From contig NC_070604.1 of NCBI RefSeq assembly GCF_027172205.1, positions 372,001-436,000 on the forward strand: a stretch of DNA of 64,000 nt, read 5' to 3'. The position numbers and the translations under genes are program-made. This stretch comes from Podarcis raffonei. Its lineage: Eukaryota; Chordata; Lepidosauria; Squamata; Lacertidae. Below are positions 21,912-32,700 of this stretch, piece by piece. Each line of letters starts with the position of its first letter. Position 1 is the first letter of the stretch. Below the pieces are notes generated by a model, which was not told the origin of the DNA, did not search any database, and saw only the letters and a program-made list of their open reading frames with translations.

Positions 21912-22268
21912 AGGGGTTGGCAACGTGTGGCCCATGGGCCAGATGCAGTTTTACCGACCCACGAGCTGCCTGCAAACCAAGCCGCCCACTCGGCAAGTCC
22001 CCTGTGCACTGCGCTAAAGCAGCACACCACAGCGCAGGGACTTACCAAGTGGCACTGGAAATGGTGTCTGCGTACGCGCAGATACCAGAAATCAGGTCTG
22101 TGCATGTCCAGACACTATTTTCGGCGTTTGGGCATGCGCAGAAGCGATTTCCAGCGCTGTGGACATGCGCAGACACCATTTCCGACATAGCGCTGCGCCA
22201 GTCCAGCCCACAGATGATCTCTGTGGGAGTGATCCGGCCCATGGCAGGTGAAGCTTGCTAACCCCTGC
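21912..22268. mobile_element. hAT-type non-autonomous element in telomere-like DNA
   Basis: The left end is AGGGGTTGGCAACGTGTGGC and the right end is GCTTGCTAACCCCTG, imperfect inverted termini of the CAGGGGTTGGCAAAC family. GGCCCATGG occurs near both ends. It also contains tandem CATGCGCAGA(C/A)-like units of about 30-50 bp between 22,070 and 22,190. Confidence 0.6.
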
Positions 22269-22370
22269 CCTAACCTAACCCCAACCCTAAACCGAACCCT
22301 AACCCCAAACCCTAAATTGTAAACCCTGATCCAAACCCTAGACCCTGACCCTAGACCCTAACCCTAAACC

Positions 22371-22583
22371 AGGGGGTTAGCAAACTTTTTCAGCATTGGG
22401 CCGGTCCACTGTGCCTTAGACCTTGTGGGGGGCCAGCAATATTTTGAAGGGAAAAAATGAACAAATTCCACAACACATTCTACTCATGTAAAAACTGCTG
22501 ATTCTTGGACCATCTGTGGGCCGGATTTAGAAGACAATTGGGTCAGATCCGGCCCCCAGGCCTTAGTTTGCCTACCAATGCCC
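22371..22583. mobile_element. hAT (Charlie-like) non-autonomous element
   Basis: The left end is AGGGGGTTAGCAAACTTTTT followed by GGGCCGGTCCACTGTGCC. The right end is CCTTAGTTTGCCTACCAATG. This is the widely distributed amniote hAT MITE pattern. No transposase is present. Confidence 0.7.
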
Positions 22584-22879
22584 GAACCCGAACCCTAACC
22601 CCAACCCTAAATTGTAAACCCTAACCCTTACTGTTTGGGATTAGAGGTGAGACTCAGAGTCTAGGGTAGGGATTTAGGGTTAGGGTTTAGGATTTAGGGG
22701 CTGGGGCTAGGGCGAGGGTTAAGGGGTTAGGGGTTAGGTCTAGGGGTTGGGTTTGGGTAAGGGTTGGGGTCATTTTTAAATGGGGTCAATTTAGGGGCCC
22801 TAGCTCCTAAATCCTAAATCCTAACCCTAAATCCCTACCCTAGACTCTGACTCTGACCCCTCACCCCAAACACTTAAGG

Positions 22880-24327
22880 AGACGCCTAAGGAGGATAAAA
22901 AAATGCTCCTGGGTGATTTTAATGCAAGAGTTGTGATGCATTTCGATCTGTGACCTGGGAAAATTGGGAAAGAAGGAATTGGCAACAGCAACCAATTTGG
23001 AATCTTACTTTTGACTATATGTGCAGCACACAACCTTATTATTACCTATAACAAGCACCCTCTGTCGAACCACTGGCACCTCTTTGACTATGTAATTGTC
23101 TGAGCTGAAGATTGCCGTGGTGTGCTCATCTATGACGAGTGCTGACAACTGCAGGACAGATCACCAATTAATACATTTCATGATGGCTATCAAGATTATA
23201 CCTCAACAAAGTCTTCAGGGAAGGAAACCAAGGTGCAAAATGAACACTCAAGCTCTTCAAGATCCTATTAAACGGGATTGCTTCCAAACGACTCTTAAGG
23301 ACCATCTGCTTTTGGAGTTCCTTGATAACATCGAGGAGCACTGGATAATGCTAAAAACATCTATTATTGTAGCCTGTTGGGTACCAAATCAAGGACTGGT
23401 TTCATAAGAATGACAGTGAGATTGAAAGGAAGGCCTTTCAGATCTAGCAAAAAGATAGAAACTGTGCCACTAAGGAGAAAAAAAAACTTCCCCTACATGT
23501 TGTTTATTGACCTGACTAAGGCCTTTGACACTGTACATCGTAATGCCTTGTAGGTTGTCCTTCTGAAAATTGGCTGCCCATATAAATTTGTGAACATCCT
23601 TTGGCTCCTCCGTGATAATATGACAGCAACAATCACAGATAACAATGGCTCTCAAAGCAAACCATTCACAGTGGCCTCAGGTGTTAACAAGGGTTGTGGT
23701 CTATTATTTTCATTGCCATGAATATTGCCACTTCTATTATTTTCATTGCCATGAAAACTCCCCTACGGAGTAGAAATAACATACCAAAAGATGGAAAGCT
23801 CTTTGAGTAAGTTGAAAGCAAAGGGTAAGGTTACCATAACTTCTGTCATAGAGCTTTAGTATGCTGATGACAACATAGTGTCTGCATACTCAGAGGATGA
23901 CCTCCAAACCATCCTCATTACCTTTGCAGAAGTTTACGAATAGCTTGGCCTATTGCTCAACATCCGCAAAACCAAAGTGCTTGCACCAAAAAGCACAAAA
24001 CAACAAGCACAAAACAACCCCTCTGCAGCACCACAAATGTTGGAAAGTGTGTATCACTTTTCCTACCTGGGCAGTTATCTTTCCACATTGATACCAAAAT
24101 CCAGCATCACCTGAGCTCTGTGAGTGCAGCTTTCTCCCAACTGAAGTGCAGAGGATCGGGACATTTGCAGGGAAATCAAAATGCTTGTTTACAAAGCTAT
24201 TGTATGCTTGTGAAACATGGATATGGTGTCTCCGAAAAATGTTACACATCACTTGGGAAGACAGTGTACTGGAAGCAGTAGTGTTAAAGCAATGATTCTT
24301 CAACATCAAATTTGTTGGAATGGTCAT
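22880..24327 (+). mobile_element. Old LINE, endonuclease and reverse transcriptase relics
   Basis: Degraded coding traces in order: endonuclease C-terminal motif with NHWHLFDYVIV-like sequence (about 23,068-23,100); reverse transcriptase with FIDLTKAFDTVHR (about 23,505-23,545) and a YADD-like site (about 23,862); then a C-terminal region up to about 24,320. Several stops and frame changes are visible. The clade is uncertain (Jockey/CR1-like group by motif style). Confidence 0.7.
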
Positions 24328-24660
24328 TGTCAGGGAACTGCCATCGGAGCCAAGAGTGGAGGTAAGGCTCCCCAGCGATGCAGGAGAAGGGACCAGCAGG
24401 GAGAGAGAGAACACTTCCTTTGGGGAAGGAAATCGGCGTGACACCAGGAAGAAAGGGGAGCAGGGAAGGACTTCGGAGAGATGGCTCCAAGACTCTTCCA
24501 CAGAGACCAGCGGGGAGAGCCCAGGACCTCCGCTGGCCACGCCCACTCTGCGCAGAAGACTTCCACGCAGGGAGGCTAGGCGGAGACTTGGTGTCAAAGA
24601 GCTTTTATGTTGGAAGAAGTTCAGGAAACGCTCACTGACGGATTCTGCCAGTGACTGACA
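24328..24660 (+). mobile_element. Possible solo LTR-like segment
   Basis: The 333-bp stretch starts TGTCAG and ends CTGACA, the same terminal hexamers as the Gypsy LTRs at the left of the window. The interior is purine-rich and not obviously homologous. It may be a solo LTR of a related family or chance. Confidence 0.25.
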
Positions 24661-25043
24661 CAGCCACGGAGAAAGGTCTGTCCAGCCAGGGAAAGGTTTA
24701 GCCAGACAGCGTTGCCTAGAGCAGCAGCCCCCTTACGCACGAGCAACCGCCAATTCCCTTTACAGTCATGTTGTTCAGATGCCTCATTAGTCTTCCAAAG
24801 TAACTATTGTATTCCAAACTTAAAAATGGAAAGTGTAATGCACTTTCAACAAAAGAGGTTTAAAGGCAAATATAAAAAGATGTATTATAAACACTGACAA
24901 CTGGGAAACACTGGCCTGTGAGCACTCCAATTAGAGAACAGCCTTTACCAAAGGTGTTATGGACTCTGAAGATGCTCAATCTTAGGAAGAAAGGGAGAAA
25001 CGTGCTAAGAGGAAGTCATGTTTGGCAAAACCTCACTGTGACC
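24661..25043. other. Intergenic, nothing recognised
   Basis: No gene, repeat family or regulatory signal that I can defend. Confidence 0.4.
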
Positions 25044-25115
25044 CAGTGGCGTAGCGTGGGGGGTACCAGGGGTGCCGGCCGCACCGGGCGCAACATCTGG
25101 GGGGGCGCGAGTCCA
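25044..25115 (+). mobile_element. hAT MITE, one end only
   Basis: CAGTGGCGTAGCGTGGGG and GGGCGCAACATCTGGGG match the left end of the complete copy at 26,303-26,461. The right end is missing, and the GC-rich ORF segment starts just downstream. Confidence 0.75.
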
Positions 25116-25129
25116 TAGGGAAGGGACAA

Positions 25130-25700
25130 GCAATCGAGGCTTGGTTGGGGTGGGGGGTCGTCGTCTCCGCCACTGCTTCTGTTTCCCGCGCGCTGCGCTG
25201 AGGCGAGCTGGGCGCAGCCAGCCATGCAAGCGCGGCGCCTGGCCAAGCGCTCCAGCCTGGGGAGCCAGCGCCTTAGCGCCTCGCCGTCGGCCACGCAGCC
25301 GTTGCCCAAGCTCGACAACTCGTGGAGGCCGCCCCGGTGGGAGGGCTCGGCGGCCGCCCTCGAGGAGGAGGACGAAGAGGAAGACGTGGTGGTCGACGTG
25401 GAGGAGGACAACGACGCCGACGAGGCGGAGGCGGGTGGCGGAGGAGCGGGAGGCAGCGGCAGCCCGCCGCCACCGGCGGAGCACGCCGGGCCGGGAAAGG
25501 GCCACGCGGCCGCCCGGGGGAGCCTCAAGGTGCGTCGGCGTCGCTGGGCGGGAAAAGCGCCGTCGAAGCCGCCGCCTGCCTGGGCCGGCGGGGTCGTCGT
25601 TTGTTGCTCTAGTCTCCGGCCTGCGTTCCGGAGGAGCTTCGTAGGGTGACCTCTTGGAAGTTGCGCGGGAGGCGGGCCTCGCTTGCGCCCCCACTTGCTT
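25130..25700. promoter_or_regulatory. CpG-rich segment (CpG island-like)
   Basis: A dense run of CpG (CCGCCGCCACCGG, GCGGCCGCCC and similar) contrasts with the CpG-poor neighbourhood. Apart from the IRS promoter this is the only long unique CpG-rich stretch. It encloses the acidic ORF at 25,224. Confidence 0.6.
25224..25649 (+). CDS. Hypothetical acidic ORF, possible first coding exon
   Basis: The frame opens MQARRLAKRSSLGSQRL. At about residues 47-70 it has a Glu/Asp-rich block, then Gly- and Pro-rich runs. A plausible splice donor, CTCAAG/GTGCGT, lies at about 25,530, so only about the first 102 codons would be coding. I recognise no family and find no second exon. The segment is also open on both strands, as GC-rich DNA often is. 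It could be the first exon of a host gene, a retrocopy or a chance ORF. Confidence 0.3.
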   Translation: MQARRLAKRSSLGSQRLSASPSATQPLPKLDNSWRPPRWEGSAAALEEEDEEEDVVVDVEEDNDADEAEAGGGGAGGSGSPPPPAEHAGPGKGHAAARGSLKVRRRRWAGKAPSKPPPAWAGGVVVCCSSLRPAFRRSFVG

Positions 25701-26302
25701 GCAACCCCGAATTCCAGCTCTGGGTAGGAAGAGAATGGGCGGTTAAGAAAGGGGAAGGGGGCATCGGGGCATATGCAGAGTGCCTTCCCAGCACGAGGCT
25801 GGAGGGACGGGGCACCGACTCCATTGCAAGGCAGGCTTGCACATCTGACTGCCCTGCCAAACTGGACGGGAGAACCGCCGCATACCACCCCTGCTGCATA
25901 ACTGTCCCCCCCACCCCCCTACCTACCCACCCACGTTTATTGCGAGGGAAATCTAGCTGTCTGCAGGGAAGGGGTTGGGTGCATGTAATGTGTGACAAAG
26001 GCATCAGGTGTACGTCTACCGTATTGGGTGGAAAGGGTATAAGGGTGGGGAGGTAGAGTGCATTTAAAAAAACCAAAACATTGTGGATTTAAACAAGGAA
26101 AATGTAGCATAATCTACTGTTTGTAAGGGCCCTTTGGGATTGGTTTTACCCATCTCAGACAGTTAGCTCATAGTGTAAATAAAGATGGCTGTTGTTTGCA
26201 TTTTTTTAATAAAAGCATCAACAACGATCCTTTTGCACGGTCTGTTGTGCTGTGTTGCAGAACTTTTTGCAGTTGCAGGATTAGGGATGGTGTTCTGTGC
26301 TA
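25701..26302. other. Intergenic, nothing recognised
   Basis: CpG content falls away to the right. Open frames shared by both strands (25,609-26,076 minus, 25,646-26,056 plus) have no recognisable domain. Confidence 0.35.
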
Positions 26303-26461
26303 CAGTGGCGTAGCGTGGGGGGTGCAGGGGGGGCCGGCCACACTGGGCGCAACATCTGGGGGGGGGCGCGATCCACGGGTTAGGGGGCGCAAAATCCACG
26401 GGTTAGGGGGCGCAAATTACTTGCCTTGCCCCGGGTGCTGACAACCCACGCTACGCCACTG
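26303..26461. mobile_element. hAT MITE, complete, 159 bp
   Basis: The inverted termini are CAGTGGCGTAGCGTGGG and CCCACGCTACGCCACTG. The interior is G-rich with a tandem CCACGGGTTAGGGGGCGCAAA block. The flanking octamers CTGTGCTA and CTGTGACC are similar, as expected for an aged 8-bp hAT target duplication. Confidence 0.85.
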
Positions 26462-27479
26462 CTGTGACCAACTCCCGCCCGGAAACCTATGTCCCACTGT
26501 GGAAGGACGTGTGGATCCAGAATTACCAACTCACTGTTAAGACCATGTTCATGGAAGACAATCTTACTTGGCTATGAGTGATTGCCAAAGATGAAGCAGC
26601 AGCAGCTCATGAGGCCCTGTAACTCATTTAAAGTAGCTAAAGTAGCCTTATCTTGGGCTACAGTTCCTTCCTTGCATCATCTGTTGTTATCATCAGTTTC
26701 CTTTTGGGTGAAGACAGAGACAACGCAGGTATTGAGCAGTTTCACCGTCTGTCACCCATTAGCATTTCTACATCTTCTCCATGTAGAGGACCTACTACTT
26801 GCTTGCTACTACAAGCCTGATGTAGAAATGCAGAAAGAAAATAGCCATGTTTCTAAGATTATATGTTATATAATGTGTTATTAATAACTGAGATGGGGAC
26901 AGAGTGTTGGAGGAGGTGTAAAATTAAGGGATCCTTCCTGCAACAAATTTGCCATATTTTTAGATTCTATCTTTACAGAGATCCACAAAATTACTACAAA
27001 AGGCTCTGTTGAATTTGTTTCTAGATTAAAACTTGAATGTTCACTTTAAACCATTAATTGGATATTTTCTGGTAGTGGCCTGAATGCAGATTAACAGATT
27101 TTGGATGGGACTAGAAAGGGCAACTCTTATCACATGGTACCAAAAAGTGGCAGATGAGATAAAAATGTCATGGGGGCAGACAAATTCATGGTGGAATTGT
27201 ATTGTTATATTACACATATCAACAAGATGGACATCAGGGGACTTCCTACAGCATGTAAAATATTTTGACTGCTTTGATTCCTAATGGTGTGATATTTTTT
27301 CTTTTATTGTATTGGATAATCTGGGCTCAACTTTCTTTGGGTTTGTTCTGTTCTGCATCATAGTTACAGAGGGAGAGAAGAGTTACTTCTGTAAAAAGAA
27401 AAGCTATAAAAATAAATTTTAACAAACTATAAAGAATAATTTTATAGACAAGAAATCTCTACAAAGAACAGGTCCTCAA
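26462..27479. other. Intergenic, AT-rich, nothing recognised
   Basis: A short frame at 27,084-27,284 resembles a LINE endpiece only weakly (IILHISTRWTSGDFLQ). No gene is seen. Confidence 0.35.
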
Positions 27480-29772
27480 AGAATTTATTCCTTTAATAAA
27501 TAACATATTTTATTGCATGTTTCTATTAACAAGAGCAGCCAAGATCAGTAAAGATTAAATACTATTTTAGTTCCATGTATTCTCATCCCTAGCAGCATCA
27601 CTGATTTACTCCTATATACAGAGTGCACATTGGAAGACAAAGCCAGGTAAGCTAAGTGTTTGTCACAATGGCAAGAAATAATTTAACATATCGATAACTA
27701 GAAACAATTACATATCAAAAAAGAAAACACTGCTTATAACTTTTAGAAATCAAAACCAGGCAAGGTGTACAAAGAACCAATCAGTACACACTGCAAAGTT
27801 TTAGCAGACTTTTGGTTCCACATTGTAAATTAGGAACATAAATAGTTGCATAAGCTTTTTGTGAAATGTATACTATAGTATATTCAAGCTCCCTTGTTTT
27901 AGATGTTGTCTGGCTAAATTCGTTATTGTGGCAATAACATTTTGGTTTCAGCAATTCAGTGTTCCTCATCAGCTTTATAATCAACCATCTTGCTCAGGCA
28001 GAAAGGTGGGGTGTTTAGGAGAACAGATATGACTAAAAGTAATCTTTTTTGATACTTCAATCATTTTACTAGCAGAAGCATTATAATATTCCCCTTCCCA
28101 TGCCCTCAGAGGAAGACTAAATGGGTGGAGATTACATTCAGATATCTCTTATTATACAATCCTCAATCCCAATGCTCAGCATGGAAGCAGTCTGCATTCC
28201 ATTTAATTGAGCAATAAGACACTGGATGCTTTGTCTACCTCAATAAACATGTAATACATTGTTTCTGATAACACAGTACAGAAAATTCTCAAGAAAAAAA
28301 CTTCTTATGACTCAGACAAGAGTTGAAATCATTATAATTTTTTTAAGAGTCTCTTTAAACAAACAGAGGTTAGAAGTAACAAGAGAGTGAAAAATAACCC
28401 ATCATAGTGCAAGCTTTTGGGGTGACATATATAAAAGAGTGGGATGCGAGTGGCACTGTGGTCTAAACCACTGAGCCTCTTGGGCCTGCTGATCGGAAGG
28501 TTGGCGGTTCAAATCCCCGCAATGGGGTGAGCTCCTGTTGCTCTGTCCCAGCTTCTGCCAACCTAGCAATTCGAAAGCATGTCAAACTGCAGGTACCACT
28601 CTGGAACCATTCTGGTACCACACAGAAACGGTGTTTCTGTGCACTGCTCTGGTTTCGCCACATGACCCGGTTTTCCACATGACCCGGAAAAACTGTCTGC
28701 GGACAAACGCCGGCTCCCTTGGCCAGTAAAACGAGATGAGCACCGCAACACCAGAGTCGTTCGTGACTGGACTTAATGGTCAGAGGTCCTTTACCTTTTT
28801 ATATAAAAGAGCAGCTATGACACTGCTGGTTTTCACTACGTATACTTGTGAGAATTTCTAGAATAACTTGTTTTTGCCCTCTCCCCAAATTCTTTTAATG
28901 AAAATTTTTGTTCCTATAAGAGGTCTTTTAAAATGAAGTGCATTATTATGTTCTGAACATATTCAGTTGGTCCAAAACCAACAAATACACTTCCATTATT
29001 AGCATGTTGATCTGGTTTTGGTTACAAGAAATTCAACTAATATCATGATTAGCTGATAAATGAAAGCATACAAACAGAAGACCTTAAGTACTCCTGAAGT
29101 AGTTAAAAAACTAAACAGACACAATTATACAACTATGTCACAAGGTAAAGAATATCTTAGTATAGTTTAATTGTATTATGTTCCATTACATATTTTAAAA
29201 CCATTATAAATATTCTGATAAGAAGCCTAAACTTTAAAGTTAGTTTTGGCTTAAATTTTTCAGTTCCTATCCTGGACTTTGCCTGCTAACTAAACAGAGG
29301 AGCCAGTGGCTAAGATGCAACGAGGCGGTAGCAGGATTCTTGATATGATCATTAAGGCTGATGACAACACTCAGCTCTGAGATAAAAGATATAGCCAGCC
29401 ACTATACACCAGCATTACAAATCCAGTTTCATTTTTAACTGAGGTAGTGCTGTAGAGGTTTGAAAGGGTGCCAGTAAAAAAACAGATTTTTACTGCTGTA
29501 GCAGTTGCAAACACAACCTCCTAACATGCTGAAAAATAAATACAGTCAACTGTGCTGGGGAAAAAAATGGCACTCACTCAGTCAGCCTACTGAAGAGGTC
29601 CAAAGTTCTAAAGCATAGTTTATGCAAACAGTGTTGCAAACTCAGTGAATGAGATGGGATAATTCCCCTCCATGAGAACCATGGAACTGAAAAAAGCGTA
29701 CTGTATTAGGATTTTAAAATGTTTTAAATTTCATCAAGCAGTTTTCATGGCGGTAATACTGGTTTCTTCATT
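27480..29772 (-). other. IRS2: IRS gene exon 2, mostly 3' UTR
   Basis: The minus-strand acceptor CTTTCTCTTTCTTTTCAG ends at 29,773 and exon 2 starts AATGA, giving the last two bases of the Glu codon and the stop TGA. The rest is non-coding. A minus-strand AATAAA at about 27,511-27,516 is a candidate poly(A) signal; the true end is not proven. A SINE sits inside at 28,440-28,800. A 3' UTR over 2 kb fits IRS genes. Confidence 0.6.
28440..28800 (+). mobile_element. Squamate SINE inside the IRS 3' UTR
   Basis: A full-length copy from a tRNA-like head (GGTTGGCGGTTCAAATCCCC) to the AGAGGTCCTTTACC end. The direct repeat ATATAAAAGAG flanks it at 28,429-28,439 and 28,801-28,811. It lies antisense to the IRS gene. 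Confidence 0.85.
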
Positions 29773-32700
29773 CTGAAAAGAAAGAGAAAGTAAAGGCATC
29801 ACTAAACTCTAGCCAAATAAAGATGCAGGTGCAGTCAGAGCTCCTTCACTACTCAGTTACAAGTTCAGAATGACCCAGTTCTCTGAGGGCACAGACTACC
29901 AACATGTAGAAGATGTCCTTGGTGCATTACTTTTGCCTGTTACTCTCTTGGTGTGTAAAGGTAAAGGGACCCCTGACCATTAGGTCCAGTCGCAGACGAC
30001 TCTGGGGTTGTGGCGCTCATCTCGCTTTACTGGCGTACAGCTTCTGGGTCATGTGGCCAGCATGCCTAAGCCGCCAAAATTCTGTACAATGTTCCTCAAG
30101 CATGAGGACCACATTGCTTCATGGGCTCATCAACTACAGCTCCTAGAACTAGGTAATTAAGTTATTAAAATCTTAATTAAGTTATTAAAATCTTAAAGCA
30201 CACAAACCCATTTTTAACTTGCCAAATGTGTGGCTTTTTCCTATGCTGGAAGAAGAGGGAAACTTTGGAACTGACAAGAGCATATTTTAAAGAGTCTGTT
30301 TCCATGCCACTTTGGCATATTTTGTGATTTTAACTGCTGGAGTTCTCTCACCAGAGTACTTGCCACAAACTTGGATCTTGCAGCAGCATGTAATACTCTG
30401 TAATCCCACATACAGGGGCCACTTCACCTCATTGCTTTAACCCCTTTAAAGTCACCTCATTGGTTTGACCTTTTATCAAAACTAGGCTTTTAGAGGTCAA
30501 CTCTTCTTAAGTTAGACCTGCAACAAAATACTGCAGCCTAGAACAGAAGCCCTCATAGAGTCGGTTCAGTCCTCTTGGGAAAGCAGGATTTCAGGAGAAA
30601 ACCCCCCCCCCCCAAAAGGACTTTCCTACAAACATAGCAGTCTGTGACTATACAGCATGTGAGGGATGTCTGAGAAGCTGCTTTGTAGTTCTTTCCTCCT
30701 AGGACAGCCCAGTACAGGGAAGCTATTAGGGACACTCATATTCCTATTTGGTTAGAAGTCCCCCTACTCCCAGGTCAGTGGGCACAGAAATCCTGCCTAA
30801 AGGTGTTACTGTAGCAAGAAAGATTGAACTGGAAGAACTCTCATTACAGATAAAAAAAACCCTCTGTGAAATGAGACACCAAAGTTTGATCACGTTCAGC
30901 AGCTCTGGGCATAATGGTGTTTCAATCCATTATCCACACAAAAAAGAAAAAAAGAAAAAGGTTAAAGCAAGGAAGCTTACCTTTCACTGAAGAGACTTCT
31001 TTCAAATTGTGGGTCAAGAAGTCTATACTGGTGTAAGTACCATTGATACTTTCATTACAGGGGTGTCTGCCTTTGTGCTTGCCTTGGCCACCACTTGCCA
31101 AATAGTCTCCTTCCAAGACATCAACAGCAATGTGGTTGAGGCCATTCTGGAAGCCAGCTGAGGTCTCCCGGCACATGGGGCTGCTGGTCTGCTCTTCTAA
31201 CAAGCCATTTTTCCTGAGGGACACATTTTCCACAGAGGCAGAATTGTGTCGCTTGGGACTGTGTGCAAAGGAAGGAGAAACAGGCGTCACTGTAGTAGTA
31301 GAGGGAAAAGTCTCTGAGCTGTGCCTCCGTCGTCCCTGAGGATCAGCACGGATTACTTTGGCTCCATGATTAGGATCAGGAGGAGGACTGGCAAAGATGA
31401 AGGCCTGCACCCCAGAAAGTGTAAGTTGCTTCAATTCAGTAACAGGGCTGCTTACATTAACATTTTCTGGCTTCTGTAAAATGGGCTGGGTTGGGGTGGC
31501 TGTTGTAAAAGTTGTCTCCATTTCAACCTTTAGGTAATGTTTGTTAGGTTGCCCAGGGCTGGGGCAGGATCCTGGGATCAACACATCTTCCAAGGATTCC
31601 GCAGCTGCTGATTGTGACCCATCAAAGTTGAGGTTCATATAGCTGGGGATGAGGAAATTATTGTGCTCATTCAACCCAGAGCCAAGTGAGGAAGCTGAGC
31701 TGCCACAGGCTAGTGAATATCCAATGTGGACATACTCTCCACAGGGACTTTGTGATTCATTTGTAGGGGGTCGCTCATTCATGTAGGGAGTAAGAGAGCT
31801 CTCAGTTTGGCTGTAGTAAATGGTTGAAGGCATCATTGTGTGGTTGCAGATAGCAAGGAAGGACTCCCCTTTGGGTGTGAGAGTTAATCTCTCTACAGGC
31901 GAGTTCATAACCACATACTGGTCACTGTTCTTTTTCTCACCCAGAGAGTTTGGCTGGCTTTGGAAGGCATGAGATAGTGGGTTATAGAAGTTGCTGGTCT
32001 GGCCCCTCAGCCCTTGGCCTGCAAAGCCATCAGGAGAGGGCACAGGTGAGGCAGATCCATAGACAGGAGGCAACAGCAAAGGGGACATGTCAATGTAGTC
32101 ACCACTGGTCATTCTCCCATCAGGACTCTCCCCAGATAACTTGGTACCCAACATGCGCATGTAGTCACTGTCATCTACGGAGTTATCACTGCTGATCTTG
32201 TGGGAGTGAGGATGCAAAATCTGCTGTGGGGCTGACACACTGGTGGGGCTCATAGACATATAACCACCAGGACCACCTTGCAATGGCAAAACAGCTGCTC
32301 CCCCAGAGCTCATGGGCATGTAACCCTCCTCCCCACTACCACTGCGACCTAGATGTGAGCTGCTACTGCTGCTGGTGGTTCCGCCAGAGCCAATGTCCAC
32401 ATCACAGTAGTCCTCAGGGTAAGGAGTATAGGTTCCCCTTGAAGGGGCCCCTGCTGTTGGTAAGGTAGCCCGCATGAGTGTGTACTCATCCAGCGAGGCA
32501 GAGGAGAGAAGAGTTGGCATGGGGTGCCGATATGCTGGTGTTGTCAGGGAGTAAGTGCGCTTCCTGGGAACCTTGTCTCCTCCAGCGCTCTCCCATATGT
32601 AGGGCCAATAACAAGGGTGTCCCCGCTCCATGGCAATGTAGCCATCCAGCTGCAGGTCAGGAGGAGTCTCAGGTGTGTTGCTGTGGTTACTAGCTTTTGA

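Larger units (their letters stand above)
21630..22870. repeat. Degenerate interstitial telomere-like block
   Basis: The block has many CCCTAA/AACCCT variants from 21,630 to about 22,640, TTAGGG-type repeats from about 22,670 to 22,760, and CCCTAA-type again from about 22,800 to 22,870. Units are heavily mutated (CCTAAATCCTAA, CCCTAGACCCTGA). Two hAT-type elements are inserted within it. Confidence 0.85.

Noticed and set aside
21600-22900. A true chromosome end (telomere) within the window
   Set aside because: Repeats are heavily mutated, change orientation and are flanked by ordinary sequence and transposon insertions, so the block is interstitial.
30922-30980. A C-terminal IRS extension of 19 residues read directly from the genome
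   Set aside because: It is intron sequence. The donor AAAG/GTAAGC and the exon at 29,772 giving Glu-stop reproduce the IRS2 ending.
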